Part shown: piece after piece, positions 8,669 through 17,489 of the stretch
Position numbering within the stretch: the stretch's first letter is position 1
How the letters are laid out: each line of letters opens with the position of its first letter
NCBI RefSeq assembly: GCF_001422445.1
Contig: NZ_LMNA01000003.1
Coordinates: 203,012 to 267,011 of the forward strand
Direction: 5' to 3'
Length of the DNA: 64,000 nucleotides
Source of the DNA: Pseudorhodoferax sp. Leaf274
Lineage (GTDB): Bacteria; Pseudomonadota; Gammaproteobacteria; Burkholderiales; Burkholderiaceae_C
The notes under the pieces: model-generated
The model's database searches: none
The model's input: only the letters and a program-made list of their open reading frames with translations
Told to the model about the DNA's origin: nothing
Made by a program: the position numbers and the translations under genes

Positions 8669-10165
8669 TTACTGGAACGCCACTTCCGCAAAGCTGCGCA
8701 GCTTGCGGCTGTGCAATTGGTCGATGCCCTGGGCGCGCAGCAGCTCGGCCGCGCGGATGCCGATGCGCAGGTGCTGGTCCACGCGCTCGCGGTAGAAGTG
8801 GTTGGCCATGCCGGGCAGCTTGATCTCGCCGTGCAGCGGCTTGTCGGACACGCACAGCAAGGTGCCGTAGGGCACGCGGAAGCGAAATCCGTTGGCCGCG
8901 ATGGTGGCGCTCTCCATGTCCAGCGCCACGGCGCGGCTCTGGCTGAAGCGCAGCTGGGCCTTGTTGTCGGGCAGCAGCTCCCAGTTGCGGTTGTCGGTGC
9001 TGGCCACGGTGCCTGTGCGCAGCACGCCCTTGAGCTCCGGGCCTTCGAGTTTGGTCACGTCGCGCACTGCCTTCTCCAGCGCCAGCTGGATCTCGGCCAG
9101 CGCGGGGATCGGCACCCACAGCGGCAGCTCCTCGTCCAGCACATGGTCCTCGCGCACGTAGCCGTGGGCCAGCACGTAGTCGCCCAGCTGCTGCGTGTTG
9201 CGCAGGCCGGCGCAGTGGCCCAGCATGATCCATGCATGCGGGCGCAGCACGGCGATGTGGTCGGTGATGTTCTTGGCGTTGGCCGGGCCCACCCCGATGT
9301 TGACCATGGTGATGCCGGTGTGGTCGGGCCGGATCAGGTGGTAGGCCGGCATCTGCGGCAGCCGCGGCGGCGGCGCGCCGAAGGCGTCGATGTCCTGCGG
9401 CGGCAGGTCCTTGCGGCGCGTGACCACGTTGCCGGGCTCGATGAAGGCGATGTACTCGCTGTTCTCGTCGGCCATGGCCTCGTGGCCCATGCGCACGAAC
9501 TCGTCGATGTAGAACTGGTAGTTGGTGAACAGGACGAAGTTCTGGAACCACTCGGGCGCGGTGCCGGTGTAGTGCCGCAGCCGGTGCAGCGAGTAGTCCA
9601 CGCGCGGCGCCGTGAACAGCGACAGCGGCTGCGGCTCGCCCGCGCGCGGCTGGTAGGTGCCGTTGGCGATGCCGTCGTCCATGGCCGCCAGGTCGGGCAG
9701 GTCGAACACGTCGCGCATGAGGCCGCGGCGCTCGGCGCTCATGCTGCCTTCCACATGGTCGTTCTCGGCGAACGAGAAGTGCACCGGGATGGGCTGGTTG
9801 CTGATGCCCACCTCCAGCGGCACCTGGTGGTTCTGCAGCAGCAGCCGGAACTGCTCCAGGTAGTAGTTGCCGTACAGGTCGGGCCGTGTCAGCGTGGTCT
9901 CGAAGCGGCCGGCGCCGGCCACGAAGCCGTAGGCCAGGCGGTCGAGCTCGTCCTCGACCTTGGCACGCGACAGCGTCTCGGTGTGCACGCGCACGAAGGG
10001 GTAGCAGGCCCGCACATGGCCCGGCAGCGTCTCGCCGGCCACGTAGCGCGCCATGGCCTCGCGCAGGTGCTCGATCTGCTGCGCATAGATGCGCTGCACC
10101 TGCGCCAGCGCGGCGGCAGGGTCGGTGTAGAGCGTCGGAGCGAGGAAAGGCGGCAGATACGGCAT
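8669..10165 (-). CDS. amn: AMP nucleosidase
   Basis: The 498-residue product hydrolyses AMP to adenine and ribose 5-phosphate and so helps set the adenylate pool. It shows the AMP nucleosidase N-terminal domain (residues about 1-170, with YGNYYLEQFRLLLQNHQVPL and EVGISNQPIPVHFSF). A nucleoside-phosphorylase-like catalytic domain follows, with the segment ITMVNIGVGPANAKNITDHI and, further on, DMESATIAANGFR, whose Met-Glu-Ser is the family's ribose-binding element. Length matches E. coli Amn. The GGDEF gene follows immediately on the same strand. Confidence 0.95.
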   Translation of the reverse strand: MPYLPPFLAPTLYTDPAAALAQVQRIYAQQIEHLREAMARYVAGETLPGHVRACYPFVRVHTETLSRAKVEDELDRLAYGFVAGAGRFETTLTRPDLYGNYYLEQFRLLLQNHQVPLEVGISNQPIPVHFSFAENDHVEGSMSAERRGLMRDVFDLPDLAAMDDGIANGTYQPRAGEPQPLSLFTAPRVDYSLHRLRHYTGTAPEWFQNFVLFTNYQFYIDEFVRMGHEAMADENSEYIAFIEPGNVVTRRKDLPPQDIDAFGAPPPRLPQMPAYHLIRPDHTGITMVNIGVGPANAKNITDHIAVLRPHAWIMLGHCAGLRNTQQLGDYVLAHGYVREDHVLDEELPLWVPIPALAEIQLALEKAVRDVTKLEGPELKGVLRTGTVASTDNRNWELLPDNKAQLRFSQSRAVALDMESATIAANGFRFRVPYGTLLCVSDKPLHGEIKLPGMANHFYRERVDQHLRIGIRAAELLRAQGIDQLHSRKLRSFAEVAFQ

Positions 10166-10195
10166 GCGCCCATTGTGCAGTGCCCCGGCGACGCA

Positions 10196-11563
10196 CTATT
10201 CGGGTGCAGGCTCCCGCAGGGTCACGAATTCCTCGGCGGCTGTCGGATGGATGCCGATGGTGCTGTCGAACACCGCCTTGGTGGCGCCCGCGCGCAGCGC
10301 CACGGCGAAGCCCTGCACGATCTCGCCGGCGTCCGCGCCCACCATGTGCAGGCCGACCACGCGGTCGCTGGCGTCGTCGACCACCAGCTTCATGAGCGTG
10401 CGCTCGCTACTGCCCGACAGCGTGTGCCTGAGCGGCTTGAACTCGGTGCGGAACACGGTGACGCGGCCGAACCTGGCGCGCGCGGCCTCTTCGGTGTAGC
10501 CCACGGTGCCGACCGGCGGATGCGTGAACACGGCGGTCGGGATGTGGTCGTACGAGACGCTGCGCGCCGCTTTGCCGGGCGCCGGGCCCAGCAGGTGGTC
10601 GACCAGCGCCATGGCCTCGGCCGTGGCCACGGGCGTCAGCGGCATGCTGGTGGAGACATCGCCCAGCGCGAAGATGGACGGCACGCTGCTGCGGTAGTGC
10701 GCATCCACGGCCACCGCGCCGTTGGCCTGCAGCTGCACGCCCAGCGCCTCCAGGCCGATGTTGGCCGTGTTGGGGCGCCGGCCGGTGGCGAACAGCACGG
10801 CATCCACGTCCAGCAGGCTGCCGTCGGCCAGCGTCAGGTGCAATCCCTTGCCCTGGCGCACGATCTGCTCGACCTGGGCGTTCAGCCGCAGGTCGATGCC
10901 GGTCTTGCCCATCTCGGACGCAAGGAAGCGGCTGATGTCCTGGTCGAAGCTCGACAGGATGCGGCCGCCGCGTTGCAGCTGCGTGACCTCGGCGCCCAGC
11001 TTGCGGAAGATGGATGCGAACTCGCAGGCGATGTAGCCGCCGCCGACCACCGCGAGCCGCTTGGGGAACGGGTCCAGGTCGAACATCTGGTCGGAGATCA
11101 GCGCCAGTTCGCGCCCGGCGATCTCGGGCACGAAGGGGGTGCCGCCGGTGGCGACCAGGATGTGGCGGGCCGTCAGCCGGCGCGTGCCGACCTGTACGGT
11201 GTGCGCATCGGAGAGCATGCCCCAGCCTTCGACGACCTCGGCGCCCGACGCCTTGAGCAGGTCGCGGTAGATGCCGTTGAGCCGGCCGATCTCCTTGGCG
11301 CGGTTGGCCTTGAGCGTGGCCCAGTCGAAACGCGGCGCGGGCACGTTCCAGCCGAAGCCGGCCGCCTCCTCGAACGCCTCGGCATAGCCGGCCGCGTAGC
11401 TGTAGAGCTTCTTGGGAATGCAACCCACGTTGACGCAGGTTCCGCCCAGCGCCGCGGCCTCCACCAGCGCCACGCGGGCGCCGCGCTGTGCGGCCATGCG
11501 CGCTGCGCGCACACCGCCGCTGCCGCCGCCCAGCACCAGCAGGTCGTGGTCGAACTTGTCCAT
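10196..11563 (-). CDS. gor: Glutathione-disulfide reductase
   Basis: This 455-residue flavoprotein disulfide reductase uses NADPH to reduce oxidised glutathione. It has the FAD-binding GGGSGGVRAARMAA motif near residue 12, the redox-active pair in GGTCVNVGCIPKK (Cys near 42 and 47), and an NADPH-binding GGGYIACEFASIF motif. ATGRRPNTANIGL comes next, and the C-terminal HPTAAEEFVTL contributes the proton-relay His-Glu of the other subunit. The frame is open upstream far beyond the gene, but an AAGGA site nine bases before the ATG at 11563 fixes the start. It also serves the GST and Ohr-type peroxide defence encoded elsewhere in the window. Confidence 0.95.
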   Translation of the reverse strand: MDKFDHDLLVLGGGSGGVRAARMAAQRGARVALVEAAALGGTCVNVGCIPKKLYSYAAGYAEAFEEAAGFGWNVPAPRFDWATLKANRAKEIGRLNGIYRDLLKASGAEVVEGWGMLSDAHTVQVGTRRLTARHILVATGGTPFVPEIAGRELALISDQMFDLDPFPKRLAVVGGGYIACEFASIFRKLGAEVTQLQRGGRILSSFDQDISRFLASEMGKTGIDLRLNAQVEQIVRQGKGLHLTLADGSLLDVDAVLFATGRRPNTANIGLEALGVQLQANGAVAVDAHYRSSVPSIFALGDVSTSMPLTPVATAEAMALVDHLLGPAPGKAARSVSYDHIPTAVFTHPPVGTVGYTEEAARARFGRVTVFRTEFKPLRHTLSGSSERTLMKLVVDDASDRVVGLHMVGADAGEIVQGFAVALRAGATKAVFDSTIGIHPTAAEEFVTLREPAPE

Positions 11564-11718
11564 GTGTATTCCTTGTGATGGCGACGCGATGATCGCCGGA
11601 TCGGCAAGTCCGCAACGCGCGTGGGCCCTCAGCCGGTGCGCAGCGCCGGATCGCCCGGGCCCCGCCGGTGCCACGGCCGCACGGCGACGACGTGCGCTGC
11701 GGCGCGTAGGGGAGCGGC

Positions 11719-13266
<1,548 letters not shown>

Positions 13267-13338
13267 GGTGTGAAGGCGAAGGACGGACGCGGCGCACAGC
13301 ATCGAAGAGGGAGCGCGCGGCTACCATCGCCTGCTTCC

Positions 13339-13887
13339 ATGACGACCGACTCCGCTGTCTCCGCGCCCGACCCGGCGCTGCGCGCGCCGATTCTGCGGCC
13401 AAGCGCGCGTTTCATGCTGTCGCATCCGGCGCATTGGATTGCGCTGGGCTTCGGCTCCGGGCTCTCGCCCGTGGCGCCCGGCACCGCCGGCACGCTGTGG
13501 GCCTGGCTGGCCTACTGGGTGCTGCAGAGCCGCCTGGACGCGGCGCAGATCGGCTGGGTCATCGCGCTGTCGCTGCCGCTGGGCTGGTGGGCCTGCACCA
13601 CCTGCGCGCGCAACCTGCGCGTGGCCGACCCCGGCGCCATCGTCTGGGATGAGATCGTCGCCTTCTGGCTGGTGCTGTGGCTGGTCATGCCCACCGGCTT
13701 CTGGGGGCAGCTGGCCGCCTTCGCGCTGTTCCGCTTCTTCGATGCCGCCAAGCCCGGGCCGGTGGCGTGGGCCGACCGCCAGTTCAAGGGCTTCGGCGCG
13801 CGTGGCGGCTTCGGCATCCTGTTCGACGACCTGGTGGCGGCCTTCTGTACCTTGTTGGTCCTTGCCCTGTGGAGGTGGTTGTGGTGA
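13339..13887 (+). CDS. pgpA: Phosphatidylglycerophosphatase A
   Basis: The 182-residue membrane enzyme removes phosphate from phosphatidylglycerol phosphate in phospholipid synthesis. PgpA signatures are visible: GFGSGLSPVAPGTAGTLWAW near residue 35, VWDEIVAFWLVL, and FRFFDAAKPGPVAWADRQ followed by GGFGILFDDLVAA, which supply the conserved acidic residues. Three to four hydrophobic helices surround them. The upstream thiL partner usual in E. coli is absent. Its stop codon overlaps the GTG of pncC by four bases, so the two are translationally coupled. Confidence 0.95.
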   Translation: MTTDSAVSAPDPALRAPILRPSARFMLSHPAHWIALGFGSGLSPVAPGTAGTLWAWLAYWVLQSRLDAAQIGWVIALSLPLGWWACTTCARNLRVADPGAIVWDEIVAFWLVLWLVMPTGFWGQLAAFALFRFFDAAKPGPVAWADRQFKGFGARGGFGILFDDLVAAFCTLLVLALWRWLW

Positions 13888-14366
13888 ACGAATCCGTGGA
13901 CGTGCTGGTCGTGCGGCTGGCCGAGGTGCTGCGCGCGCGCGGCCTGATGCTGGCCACCGCAGAGAGCTGCACCGGCGGGCTGATCGCCGGCGCCTGCACC
14001 GACCTGGCCGGCTCGAGCGACTGGTTCGAGCGCGGCTTCGTGAGCTATTCGAACGCCGCCAAGACCGAGTTGCTGGGCGTCGACGCAGCCCTCATCGCGC
14101 AGCACGGGGCCGTCAGCGAACCGGTGGTGCGCGCCATGGCCGAAGGCGCCGTGCGCCATGCCCATGCACAACTGGCCGTGGCCGTGACCGGCGTGGCCGG
14201 GCCGGGCGGTGGCAGTGCCGACAAGCCCGTGGGCACCGTCTGGTTCGGCTGGTGCCTGCCGGGCGGCACCCACAGCGAGGCGCGCCGCTTCGACGGCGAC
14301 CGCGCCGCCGTGCGCGCCGCCACGGTGCAGCACGGGCTGGCACGTCTTCTCGACCTGCTGGGTTGA
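13884..14366 (+). CDS. pncC: Nicotinamide-nucleotide amidase (CinA C-terminal family)
   Basis: The 160-residue PncC hydrolyses NMN to nicotinate mononucleotide in the pyridine nucleotide cycle. The family signature ATAESCTGGLIAGACTDLAGSS near residue 25 includes the nucleophilic Ser of SCTGG; GVAGPGGGSADKPVGTVW carries the phosphate-binding loop. The frame extends upstream, but GGAGG at 13871-13875 sits eight bases before the GTG at 13884, giving the usual length (about 160-165) and a GTGA overlap with the pgpA stop. Confidence 0.93.
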   Translation: MNESVDVLVVRLAEVLRARGLMLATAESCTGGLIAGACTDLAGSSDWFERGFVSYSNAAKTELLGVDAALIAQHGAVSEPVVRAMAEGAVRHAHAQLAVAVTGVAGPGGGSADKPVGTVWFGWCLPGGTHSEARRFDGDRAAVRAATVQHGLARLLDLLG

Positions 14367-14403
14367 AGCCGCTGCTGCCGGTGTTTGCATTCCGTTACTG
14401 GTG

Positions 14404-14438
14404 ATTGAATTGCGAGCAATTCAATTGCGAGATAAAAT
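14404..14438 (+). promoter_or_regulatory. ohrR promoter with palindromic OhrR operator
   Basis: ATTGAATTGC-GA-GCAATTCAAT (14404-14425) is an inverted repeat with perfect ten-base arms. TTGCGA (14410-14415) and TAAAAT (14433-14438) are separated by 17 bases, a good sigma-70 promoter whose -35 box lies inside the palindrome. A bound OhrR dimer would block the polymerase, fitting autorepression relieved by organic peroxides. The -10 box ends only six bases before the ohrR ATG. Confidence 0.82.
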
Positions 14439-14444
14439 CCACGC

Positions 14445-14891
14445 ATGGCATCGACACCCGACCTTGGCGAACAGGCACTGCAGCTGGACCACCAGCTGTG
14501 CTTTGCGCTGTATTCCGCCTCCCTCGCGATGACCAAGCTCTACAAGCCGCTGCTGGAGCCCTTGGGCCTGACCTATCCGCAGTACCTGGCCATGATGGTG
14601 CTCTGGGAACAGGACGGCCCCATGGTCTCCACGCTGGGTGACCGCCTGCGGCTGGACTCCGGCACGCTCACGCCGCTGCTCAAGCGGCTGGAGGCCGCGG
14701 GCCTGGTGCAGCGCGAACGTGCCGTCGAGGACGAGCGCCGCGTGCACGTCCACCTGACGCCCGCCGGCCGCGACCTCAAGGCCCGCGCGCTGTCGGTCCC
14801 GGCCTGCGTCTTTCAGGCCACCCAGTGCACGCTGGCCGAGATCTCAGAATTGACACAGCAGGTGCGCACACTGCGCGACCGCATCGCCTGA
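14445..14891 (+). CDS. ohrR: Organic-peroxide-sensing MarR-family repressor
   Basis: The 148-residue winged-helix protein matches OhrR: LCFALYSASLAMTKLYKPLL near residue 18 carries the peroxide-reactive Cys19, followed by LGLTYPQYLAMMVLWE and the wing DERRVHVHLTPAGRDL. Oxidation of Cys19 is known in the family to release the operator. A further Cys near the C-terminus (VPACVFQATQC) could pair with it, as in two-Cys OhrR proteins. No ribosome site precedes the ATG and the -10 box is six bases away, so the transcript may be leaderless. ohr follows on the same strand after 55 bases. Confidence 0.94.
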   Translation: MASTPDLGEQALQLDHQLCFALYSASLAMTKLYKPLLEPLGLTYPQYLAMMVLWEQDGPMVSTLGDRLRLDSGTLTPLLKRLEAAGLVQRERAVEDERRVHVHLTPAGRDLKARALSVPACVFQATQCTLAEISELTQQVRTLRDRIA

Positions 14892-14946
14892 ACCGCATCG
14901 CCCATCCCCAACCGCTTCGACCGAAGCACTTTTCCCAGGAGTCACC

Positions 14947-15369
14947 ATGACCACCACGCTCGACAAGGTTCTCTACACCGCCCAATCGCACACCACGGGC
15001 GGCCGTGACGGCGGCGCCGGCAAGTCCTCCGACGGCAAGCTCGACGTCAAGCTGAGCTCGCCCGGCACCTCGGGCACCGGCACCAACCCCGAGCAGCTGT
15101 TCGCGGTCGGGTACTCGGCCTGCTTCATCGGCGCCATGAAGGCCGTGGGCGGCATGAAGAAGATCACCGTGCCGGCCGACGTGGCCGTGGACGCCGAGGT
15201 CGACCTCGGCCCGACCGCCAAGGGCTACGGCATCGCCGTGCGCCTGAAGGTCTCGCTGCCGGGCATGGAGCGCGAAGCCGCCCAGGCGCTGGTGGACGCC
15301 GCCCATGGCGTGTGCCCGTACTCCAACGCCACGCGCGGCAACATCCCCGTCGAGATCACGCTGGTCTGA
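14947..15369 (+). CDS. ohr: Organic hydroperoxide resistance protein (thiol peroxidase)
   Basis: The 140-residue Ohr reduces organic hydroperoxides with lipoyl-type dithiols. Both active-site cysteines are present: C59 in GYSACFIGAM and C123 in GVCPYSNATRGN. R20 in TTGGRDGG completes the catalytic site. Length is exactly that of the family. AGGAG precedes the ATG. It lies downstream of its repressor ohrR and probably shares its promoter. Confidence 0.96.
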   Translation: MTTTLDKVLYTAQSHTTGGRDGGAGKSSDGKLDVKLSSPGTSGTGTNPEQLFAVGYSACFIGAMKAVGGMKKITVPADVAVDAEVDLGPTAKGYGIAVRLKVSLPGMEREAAQALVDAAHGVCPYSNATRGNIPVEITLV

Positions 15370-15380
15370 CACGGCCTGGA

Positions 15381-15407
15381 CGCCGGGTGCCTGCGCGGCC
15401 CCCGGCG
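15381..15407. terminator. GC hairpin between ohr and the kinase gene
   Basis: CGCCGGG (15381-15387) pairs with CCCGGCG (15401-15407) just after the ohr stop. There is no T-tract, so it is a possible stabilising or weak termination structure only. Confidence 0.35.
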
Positions 15408-15418
15408 ACAATCGCGCC

Positions 15419-16459
15419 ATGTCTTCCGACACCCTCTTCACGGACGCGGCGCGTCACCCCTACGACAGCCTCACGCCCGACAGGGTGCTCGATGCGCTGG
15501 ACAGCATCGGCCTGGTCGGCGACGGCCGGCTCATGGCGCTGAGTTCCTACGAGAACCGCGTCTACCAGGTGCAGCTGCAAGATCCCGCCGAGGGCACGCC
15601 CGAGGTCGTGGTGGCCAAGTTCTACCGCCCCGGCCGCTGGAGCGAAGCGCAACTGCTGGAAGAGCACGCTTTCGGCGCTGCGTTGGCCCAGGCGGAGATC
15701 CCCGCCGTGTGCCCGCTGGTGGTCCATGGCGCCACGTTGCACCGCTTCGAAGAATTCTTCTTCTCCGTCTGCCCGCGCCGTGGTGGCCGCCCTCCCGAGC
15801 TCGACGATTTCGAGGTGCTGGAATGGATCGGCCGCTTTCTCGCGCGCATCCACACCGTCGGCGCCGCGCTGCCGTTCACCGCGCGGCCGGCGCTGGACCT
15901 GGCAAGCTTCGGCACCGCGTCGCGCGATTGGCTGCTGTCGCACCAGATGGTGCCGCTGGACGTCCAGGCCGATTGGGACAAGGCCTGCACGCAGGCGCTG
16001 GAGATCGTCGCCGCCGGTCCGCTGGCCCAGGTCGGGCAGGGCATCGCGCCTTTGCGCCTGCATGGCGATTGCCACCCGGGCAACATCTTGTGGACGCCGA
16101 CGGACCGGCCCGACGGCGGCCCGCATTTCGTCGACCTGGACGACGCGCGCATGGGGCCCGCGGTGCAGGACCTGTGGATGCTGTTGTCAGGCGACCGCAG
16201 GCAGCGCACACTGCAACTGTCAGGCTTGCTGGATGGCTACGAGCAATTCCGCAGTTTCGACCGGCGCGAACTCGCGCTGATCGAGCCGCTGCGCACCTTG
16301 CGTCTGATCCACTACAGCGCCTGGCTGGCACGGCGGTGGGCCGACCCGATCTTTCCAGCCAACTTCCCCTGGTTCGGCAGCAGCGACTACTGGCAAGGCC
16401 AGGTCGTCATGCTGCAGGACCAGATCGAAGCCATGCAGGAGCCGCCCCTCGTCGTGTGA
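15419..16459 (+). CDS. srkA: SrkA/YihE-like serine/threonine protein kinase
   Basis: The 346-residue protein has the APH/ChoK kinase fold of SrkA (YihE), which counters MazF-linked and oxidative-stress death in E. coli. SSYENRVYQVQ forms the nucleotide loop, VVAKFYRPGRW supplies the ATP-binding Lys, LHGDCHPGNILW contains the catalytic Asp, and FVDLDDARMGP the metal-binding Asp. The C-terminal helix bundle ends WFGSSDYWQGQVVMLQDQ, a conserved SrkA block. Its position behind ohr links it to oxidative stress, though it starts 49 bases after the ohr stop with a hairpin between. Confidence 0.9.
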   Translation: MSSDTLFTDAARHPYDSLTPDRVLDALDSIGLVGDGRLMALSSYENRVYQVQLQDPAEGTPEVVVAKFYRPGRWSEAQLLEEHAFGAALAQAEIPAVCPLVVHGATLHRFEEFFFSVCPRRGGRPPELDDFEVLEWIGRFLARIHTVGAALPFTARPALDLASFGTASRDWLLSHQMVPLDVQADWDKACTQALEIVAAGPLAQVGQGIAPLRLHGDCHPGNILWTPTDRPDGGPHFVDLDDARMGPAVQDLWMLLSGDRRQRTLQLSGLLDGYEQFRSFDRRELALIEPLRTLRLIHYSAWLARRWADPIFPANFPWFGSSDYWQGQVVMLQDQIEAMQEPPLVV

Positions 16460-16497
16460 GTCCTTTCCACAAGAACCCATGACAACGAGGTTGGTTG

Positions 16498-17100
16498 ATG
16501 AGATTTTTTGCTTTGGCGCTGTGCGCCGCATGCGGCATCGGGCAAGCGCAGGCCAGTGTCGCGACATTCGATGACGTGACGGCGGCCGCACAGGCCTTCG
16601 TGCCGGCAGGCTACGGTGGCCTGAACTGGTTCAATGTCGCGGTGCAGGACACGGCGGCCAACGGGCGAGGCGGCTTTGCACGGGCGGCCACTTCGGGCAG
16701 CTATGTGGCCTTCAACAACAACGGCACCGCCGCGATGGTGTCGGGCATGGCGCTTCCCGCAGGCGGCGCGGGCGATTTCCTGTTCAACAGCGTTGCGCTC
16801 ACGGCGGTCTACCTCGATGGCCTGCGCATCCACGTCACGGGCCTGCGCGATGGCGCCGTGCTGTACGAGCAGACCGTGCTGGCGGACACCACCGGCCCGG
16901 CGGTGTTCCGGTTCGGCTGGGAGGTCGATGCGCTCTACTTCGCGGCCGACGGTGGCGTGCCGGCAGGCTACGGGGTCGATGCACCCTACTTCGCGATGGA
17001 CGATCTGCGCATCAACGAGATACCCGAACCCGGCACGCTGGCCCTGCTGGGCCTGGGTTTGGGCGGCGCACTGTGGTCGCGCCGTCGCCGTGGCGGCTGA
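16498..17100 (+). CDS. PEP-CTERM sorting domain protein, exported, function unknown
   Basis: The 200-residue product has a signal peptide (MRFFALALCAACG, cleavage near AQA) and a C-terminal tripartite sorting signal: PEPGTLALLGLGLGG followed by the basic end WSRRRRGG. PEP-CTERM proteins are recognised and anchored by an exosortase and are linked with exopolysaccharide-dependent surface layers. The central domain has no motif I recognise. No exosortase gene is in this window. An in-frame TTG lies immediately before the ATG; ACGAGG upstream suits the ATG. Confidence 0.9.
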   Translation: MRFFALALCAACGIGQAQASVATFDDVTAAAQAFVPAGYGGLNWFNVAVQDTAANGRGGFARAATSGSYVAFNNNGTAAMVSGMALPAGGAGDFLFNSVALTAVYLDGLRIHVTGLRDGAVLYEQTVLADTTGPAVFRFGWEVDALYFAADGGVPAGYGVDAPYFAMDDLRINEIPEPGTLALLGLGLGGALWSRRRRGG

Positions 17101-17124
17101 ACTGCCAGCAGACCTGGGCAGCCG

Positions 17125-17475
17125 TCAGCGCGGGTCGGTCTTGCCCGGCTTCTTGTCTTCGGGGTCGTAGATCACCGTGCCGGTGCCCACGCCGGCCCCG
17201 ACACGTGCGCCGCCGTCGCCCACGCCGGTGCTGACGCCCACCCCGGCACCCGCGGAGACCTGGCCGCGCTGGTTCACGCCCACGCCCACGCCGACCGGCC
17301 CCACGCCCGTGCCGACGCCGACGTTGACGTTGCCGCCCGACCCCACGCCCAGCCCCACCGAGACGCCCGGAAACACGGGCACGCTGATGCCCACGCCCGC
17401 CGCGCAGCCGACCAGAACGCCGGCGCAGGCCAGCAGGGCGAGGGTGGAGCCCATGCGGGCGGCAAGGTGGTGCAT
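17125..17475 (-). CDS. Gly/Val-rich repeat lipoprotein, function unknown
   Basis: The 116-residue product has a lipoprotein signal (LACAGVLVGC, lipid Cys near residue 24). The mature chain is built of alternating Gly-Val or Gly-Asn dipeptides (GVGISVPVFPGVSVGLGVG, then NVNVGVGTGVGPVGVGVGV) ending in a charged tail DPEDKKPGKTDPR. Alternating small residues suggest an extended beta structure at the outer membrane. No known family is recognised. It begins 14 bases behind the htpG stop and may be read through from htpG. A second in-frame ATG at 17454 would shorten it by seven residues. Confidence 0.75.
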   Translation of the reverse strand: MHHLAARMGSTLALLACAGVLVGCAAGVGISVPVFPGVSVGLGVGSGGNVNVGVGTGVGPVGVGVGVNQRGQVSAGAGVGVSTGVGDGGARVGAGVGTGTVIYDPEDKKPGKTDPR

Positions 17476-17489
17476 TTACGGTTGCACCG

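Noticed and set aside
7466-11578. A 1370-codon open frame on the plus strand
   Set aside because: It is antisense to the GGDEF, amn and gor genes, all of which have full conserved motifs. Its His/Gln/Arg-rich translation is typical of the shadow of high-GC genes.
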